36,135 nt of DNA from Cytophagaceae bacterium. Its GTDB lineage: Bacteria; Bacteroidota; Bacteroidia; Cytophagales; Flexibacteraceae. The translations under genes and the position numbers were made by a program. Below are positions 33,587-36,135 of this stretch, piece after piece. Numbering within the stretch: the first letter of the stretch is position 1; the number at the start of each line of letters is the position of its first letter. The stretch covers positions 1 through 36,135 of the forward strand of contig CANETC010000011.1 in NCBI GenBank assembly GCA_947441055.1. Direction: 5' to 3'. Under the pieces are notes generated by a model. The model was given only the letters and a program-made list of their open reading frames with translations. It did not search any database and had not been told where the DNA came from.

Positions 33587-33957
33587 TGTTAAAATACGAA
33601 CGCTACGCAAACATAAGCCATAAATGCAAGACCTGTGAGCCAACAAAGAAAATAAAAGTTTAAGTTCTAATTTCTTAAAAATAGAGTGCAAAACAGAGGA
33701 TTTAATACAGGAGATTTTTACCGTTTATAATGCGTATGCGATAATTTTTACGCCTTTTTATTCAAGATTCCTTAGATTTGGATTTGTCGTCCAATCCTGC
33801 TGATTCCAACAAAATCATTAGGATTCGGGTTGATGATTTTGAATTTCATCTCTGAAAAAAAATTTCCATTAAAAAAAAAGCAAGAACGGCCCAATGAAAT
33901 CATCTAACTGATTGATTTTAATCAGGTTTCAAAAGTCGTCCGGCATCATTATTTGTA
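33587..33957. promoter_or_regulatory. Divergent intergenic region of the paired response regulators
   Basis: This AT-rich 371-base gap holds no supported gene. I see a minus-strand -7 match TATGTTTG (33615-33608) 22 bases before the ATG at 33586 and a plus-strand match TAGATTTG (33773-33780). Neither has a convincing TTTG box 19 bases upstream. The heptamer GTCGTCC occurs twice on the plus strand (near 33786 and 33935) and may be coincidence. Confidence 0.35.
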
Positions 33958-35103
33958 ATGAAAAAAAAGAAGGTTGTTATTGTGGAGGATGAGTTTCTGG
34001 TTTCTGAGCTCTACCGGCATTATCTGATTAACCTCGGACATGAAGTGTTGGCAACTTTCGCAAACGGAACCGATGCCATCGCTTTTTTTCGTGAAAATGC
34101 TGCTGACCTTGTGCTTATGGATGTGAAATTGGGAAACTCCGAAGATGGAATCGATACGATGAAGAAAATCCATGAGTTCAGGGATGTGCCTGTGGTTTAT
34201 ATCTCCGGAAATACCGAAGACGACAACCTCAAGCGGGCCCTCGATACTGAGTTGATGGCTTTTTTGAGCAAACCCATTGAAATGGACGACCTAGATAACA
34301 TTCTGGGTTCTTTAAAAGACATCAATTCTTCGATTCTATATGCAGAAAGAATTCAAAGGGCAATCTTTCCTCAAAGGCGTGAAATAGCCAGAATTTTGCC
34401 AGATGCAATTTTCATCAACAGACCGAAGCATTTGGTAAACGGTGATTTTTGCTTCATTGAAAAGAATAAAACCAGAAACTGGATTACTGCCGGAATCGGT
34501 GATTGTGCCGGTCATGGCGTTCCTGCCGCTTTGCTCTCAGTAATGTCGCATGAAATGCTGCGAAGTCTGGCACGAAAAAATCTTGAACCACAGGAAATTA
34601 TCAGGCAATTGAACCGCAATATTGTGCGGAATCTTGCCCGTGTGGATCGCAGCCATAAACTCAGAGATTACCTCGATATTCTGGTTTTCAGAATCGAAGT
34701 TGAGGTGCAGAAAATTACAATTGCAGACATCCGCATTCCTTTTGTTCGGTATGTGGCTGCCACCGATGAACTCGAATGGCATCAATACGAAGGACCCAGA
34801 ATTGGCGGAGGATTTTTTCTTCCCGGCCAGGTAGCTCTGAGGTCGTTTCAGTATAAGGAAGGGGATTTTTTCTTTTTCTTTACAGATGGCGTTCAGGAAT
34901 TGCAAGGTGGGGCAAAAGGCTCTAAATTGAAAAAAGAAGGATTGCTGCAGGCGATTCGTAGAATCATCGACCAAGATCAATCTGCAAGAGATATTGAATT
35001 TGATATGTTCCTTCGGAAATGGCAAGGCGGTGCGGTGGCTTCCGACGACATGATTCTGCTGGGATTTTCTCCATTCAATATCCAAAAACAAAACAAGCTT
35101 TAA
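33958..35103 (+). CDS. Response regulator with PP2C/SpoIIE-type phosphatase domain (paralogue)
   Basis: The 381-residue product has a receiver domain (MKKKKVVIVEDEFLVSELY, acceptor D55 in LVLMDVKL, SGNTED, LSKPIEM). After an ERIQRAIFPQRREI linker comes a SpoIIE-like phosphatase domain with GDFCFIEKN, GIGDCAGHGVPAALLS, FFFTDGVQELQGG and SDDMILLGFSP. All the Asp positions expected for metal binding remain. It is clearly homologous end-to-end with the divergently encoded protein at 32435-33586. The stop is followed one base later by the H-NOX gene and then the GAF gene, suggesting that its phosphatase output is controlled by that sensor and kinase arrangement. The target could be an anti-sigma antagonist, not present in this window. 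Confidence 0.88.
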   Translation: MKKKKVVIVEDEFLVSELYRHYLINLGHEVLATFANGTDAIAFFRENAADLVLMDVKLGNSEDGIDTMKKIHEFRDVPVVYISGNTEDDNLKRALDTELMAFLSKPIEMDDLDNILGSLKDINSSILYAERIQRAIFPQRREIARILPDAIFINRPKHLVNGDFCFIEKNKTRNWITAGIGDCAGHGVPAALLSVMSHEMLRSLARKNLEPQEIIRQLNRNIVRNLARVDRSHKLRDYLDILVFRIEVEVQKITIADIRIPFVRYVAATDELEWHQYEGPRIGGGFFLPGQVALRSFQYKEGDFFFFFTDGVQELQGGAKGSKLKKEGLLQAIRRIIDQDQSARDIEFDMFLRKWQGGAVASDDMILLGFSPFNIQKQNKL

Positions 35104-35104
35104 G

Positions 35105-35647
35105 ATGTACGGACTGGTAAACAAAGCCATGCAGGAACTTGTCCTGAGAAATCGTGGGGAGGAAATGTGGAACAGGATCCGTACAAAAGCGGGGCTCGAG
35201 GATGAGGAAATAATTGGGCTGAAAAGCTATCCGGATTCATTGACCTATGATTTGGTCCGGATTGGTTCGGAAGAATTGGGTGTAAAACCAGAAGAACTAC
35301 TTGAATTTTTTGGAGAACATTGGATCACCCATACGGCTTCCAGCGGCTACGAAAATGTATTGGATTTAGGTGGAAATAATCTTACTGATTTTCTTCACAA
35401 TCTGAATGTAATTCACATGAAGATTACCCATTTGATGCCTTCAATGGTGCCTCCTGCTTTTAAGGTAAAAAATGAAAGTGCCAAACGAATCGAACTTTTG
35501 TATTTTAGCGATAGACCGGGTCTTCAGCCCATGGTTGTTGGAATTCTCCGCGGACTCGGAAGGCGGTTTGATTTGGATGTAAAAATTAAAAACTTGGGAG
35601 TGGATGTTGATTTCCCAACAGGCATTTTATTTGAGTTAACCTGGTAA
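35105..35647 (+). CDS. H-NOX heme nitric-oxide sensor protein
   Basis: The 180-residue stand-alone H-NOX domain starts MYGLVNKAMQELVL as usual. All heme-contacting residues are kept at a uniform +2 offset from the Thermoanaerobacter protein: proximal H104 (NLNVIHMKI), P117, and the Y133-x-S135-x-R137 motif (YFSDR) that holds the heme propionates. The position matching distal Tyr140 is Pro142, so O2 binding is unlikely and NO (and CO) sensing is favoured. Bacterial H-NOX proteins usually regulate a kinase or cyclic-di-GMP enzyme encoded nearby. Here the upstream gene ends one base before, and a GAF-domain gene starts one base after the stop. Confidence 0.92.
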   Translation: MYGLVNKAMQELVLRNRGEEMWNRIRTKAGLEDEEIIGLKSYPDSLTYDLVRIGSEELGVKPEELLEFFGEHWITHTASSGYENVLDLGGNNLTDFLHNLNVIHMKITHLMPSMVPPAFKVKNESAKRIELLYFSDRPGLQPMVVGILRGLGRRFDLDVKIKNLGVDVDFPTGILFELTW

Positions 35648-35648
35648 G

Positions 35649-36135
35649 ATGACTAGTCCCTCAATCCCAAAAAATGAAAAGGAAAGGCTGGGTGCCCTTC
35701 ATGCACTTGGAATTCTGGATACAGCGCCTGAGGATGATTTGGATGGAATAACCCGACTTGCGGCCTCCATTTGTGGTGTTCCGGAAAGTTTAATCAGCAT
35801 TGTGGATGCAAACAGACAGTGGTTTAAGTCAAAGATTTTGATGCAAGCCTGCGAAACTTCCCGCGACATTTCATTTTGTGGCCATGCCATCAACAACGAA
35901 GAAGATGATGTTTTTGTGGTTGAAGGCGCACACAAGGATCCGAGGTTTAGCGACAATCCCCTCGTAACCGCAAAAGATGGAATCGGTTTTTATGCAGGTG
36001 CGCCCATCCGGGATGAAAATGGTTTTGCACTTGGCACTTTGTGTGTAATTGATTTCAAGCCTCACAACCTTAGCGAAACACAATTACAGGGCCTTCGAAC
36101 CTTGGCCAAAAATGCATCTGGCCTTCTTCAGATGA
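35649..36135 (+). CDS. GAF-domain signalling protein, N-terminal part (cut by window end)
   Basis: The frame begins with ATG at 35649 and is open to the last base, so at least 162 residues are seen. It has the pattern of GAF domains found at the N-terminus of many histidine kinases and diguanylate cyclases: ERLGALHALGILDTAPEDDLDGITRLAASICGVPESLISIVDANRQWFKSK in outline, then ISFCGHAI, DPRFSDNPLV and FYAGAPIRDENGFALGTLCVID. In such proteins the output domain follows; here it lies beyond the window. Given the H-NOX gene one base upstream, a sensor histidine kinase is the most likely identity. Confidence 0.82.
   Translation, partial: MTSPSIPKNEKERLGALHALGILDTAPEDDLDGITRLAASICGVPESLISIVDANRQWFKSKILMQACETSRDISFCGHAINNEEDDVFVVEGAHKDPRFSDNPLVTAKDGIGFYAGAPIRDENGFALGTLCVIDFKPHNLSETQLQGLRTLAKNASGLLQM

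Overview
The window looks like chromosomal DNA from a Bacteroidota bacterium. The evidence is several C-terminal type IX secretion (T9SS) sorting domains, many short-signal lipoproteins, Porin_O/P-type porins, a promoter matching TTTG-N19-TANNTTTG, and start regions without Shine-Dalgarno sequences. The genus cannot be told from this sequence. I see no rRNA, tRNA, CRISPR array, insertion sequence or phage gene.

Layout. Positions 1-1817 (minus): a secreted endonuclease I followed by a nucleoside phosphorylase that runs off the window, a likely nucleic-acid scavenging pair. 2022-2918 (plus): a coiled-coil lipoprotein. 2990-5029 (minus): a large polytopic membrane protein of unknown role. 5264-8896 (plus): the phenylacetyl-CoA epoxidase operon paaE-A-B-C-D with a perfect-consensus promoter and a palindromic operator between its -33 and -7 boxes. 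8948-10692 (plus): a PKD-domain lipoprotein and an outer-membrane barrel protein.

10704-20407 (minus) is one tightly packed eight-gene unit. In transcription order it holds a T9SS-secreted lamin-tail-domain (LTD) protein, an LTD lipoprotein, a DcuC-family carrier, an IadA-like metal-dependent amidohydrolase, a porin, an M14 carboxypeptidase, a second porin and a DctA-like symporter. A divergent MocR-type regulator (20567-22045) faces it across direct repeats. Together these cover cell surface, outer membrane, periplasm, inner membrane, cytosol and control, which suggests a complete uptake and hydrolysis route for an aspartyl- or other C4-dicarboxylyl-amide compound. Two key proteins are not textbook. 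The amidohydrolase keeps its metal ligands but has changed three substrate-contact residues, and the MocR regulator has Arg where the PLP-binding Lys should be. This is my best candidate for an undescribed system.

22155-29213 (minus) is a 2352-residue T9SS surface protein with a beta-helix region. 29394-33586 (minus) is a four-gene unit: response regulator-PP2C phosphatase, DUF3298-like lipoprotein, outer-membrane protein and S41 protease lipoprotein. Divergent from it, 33958-36135 (plus) carries a paralogous response regulator-phosphatase, an H-NOX heme sensor with its heme-binding residues intact, and a GAF-domain protein cut by the window end, which looks like a nitric-oxide-linked signalling module.
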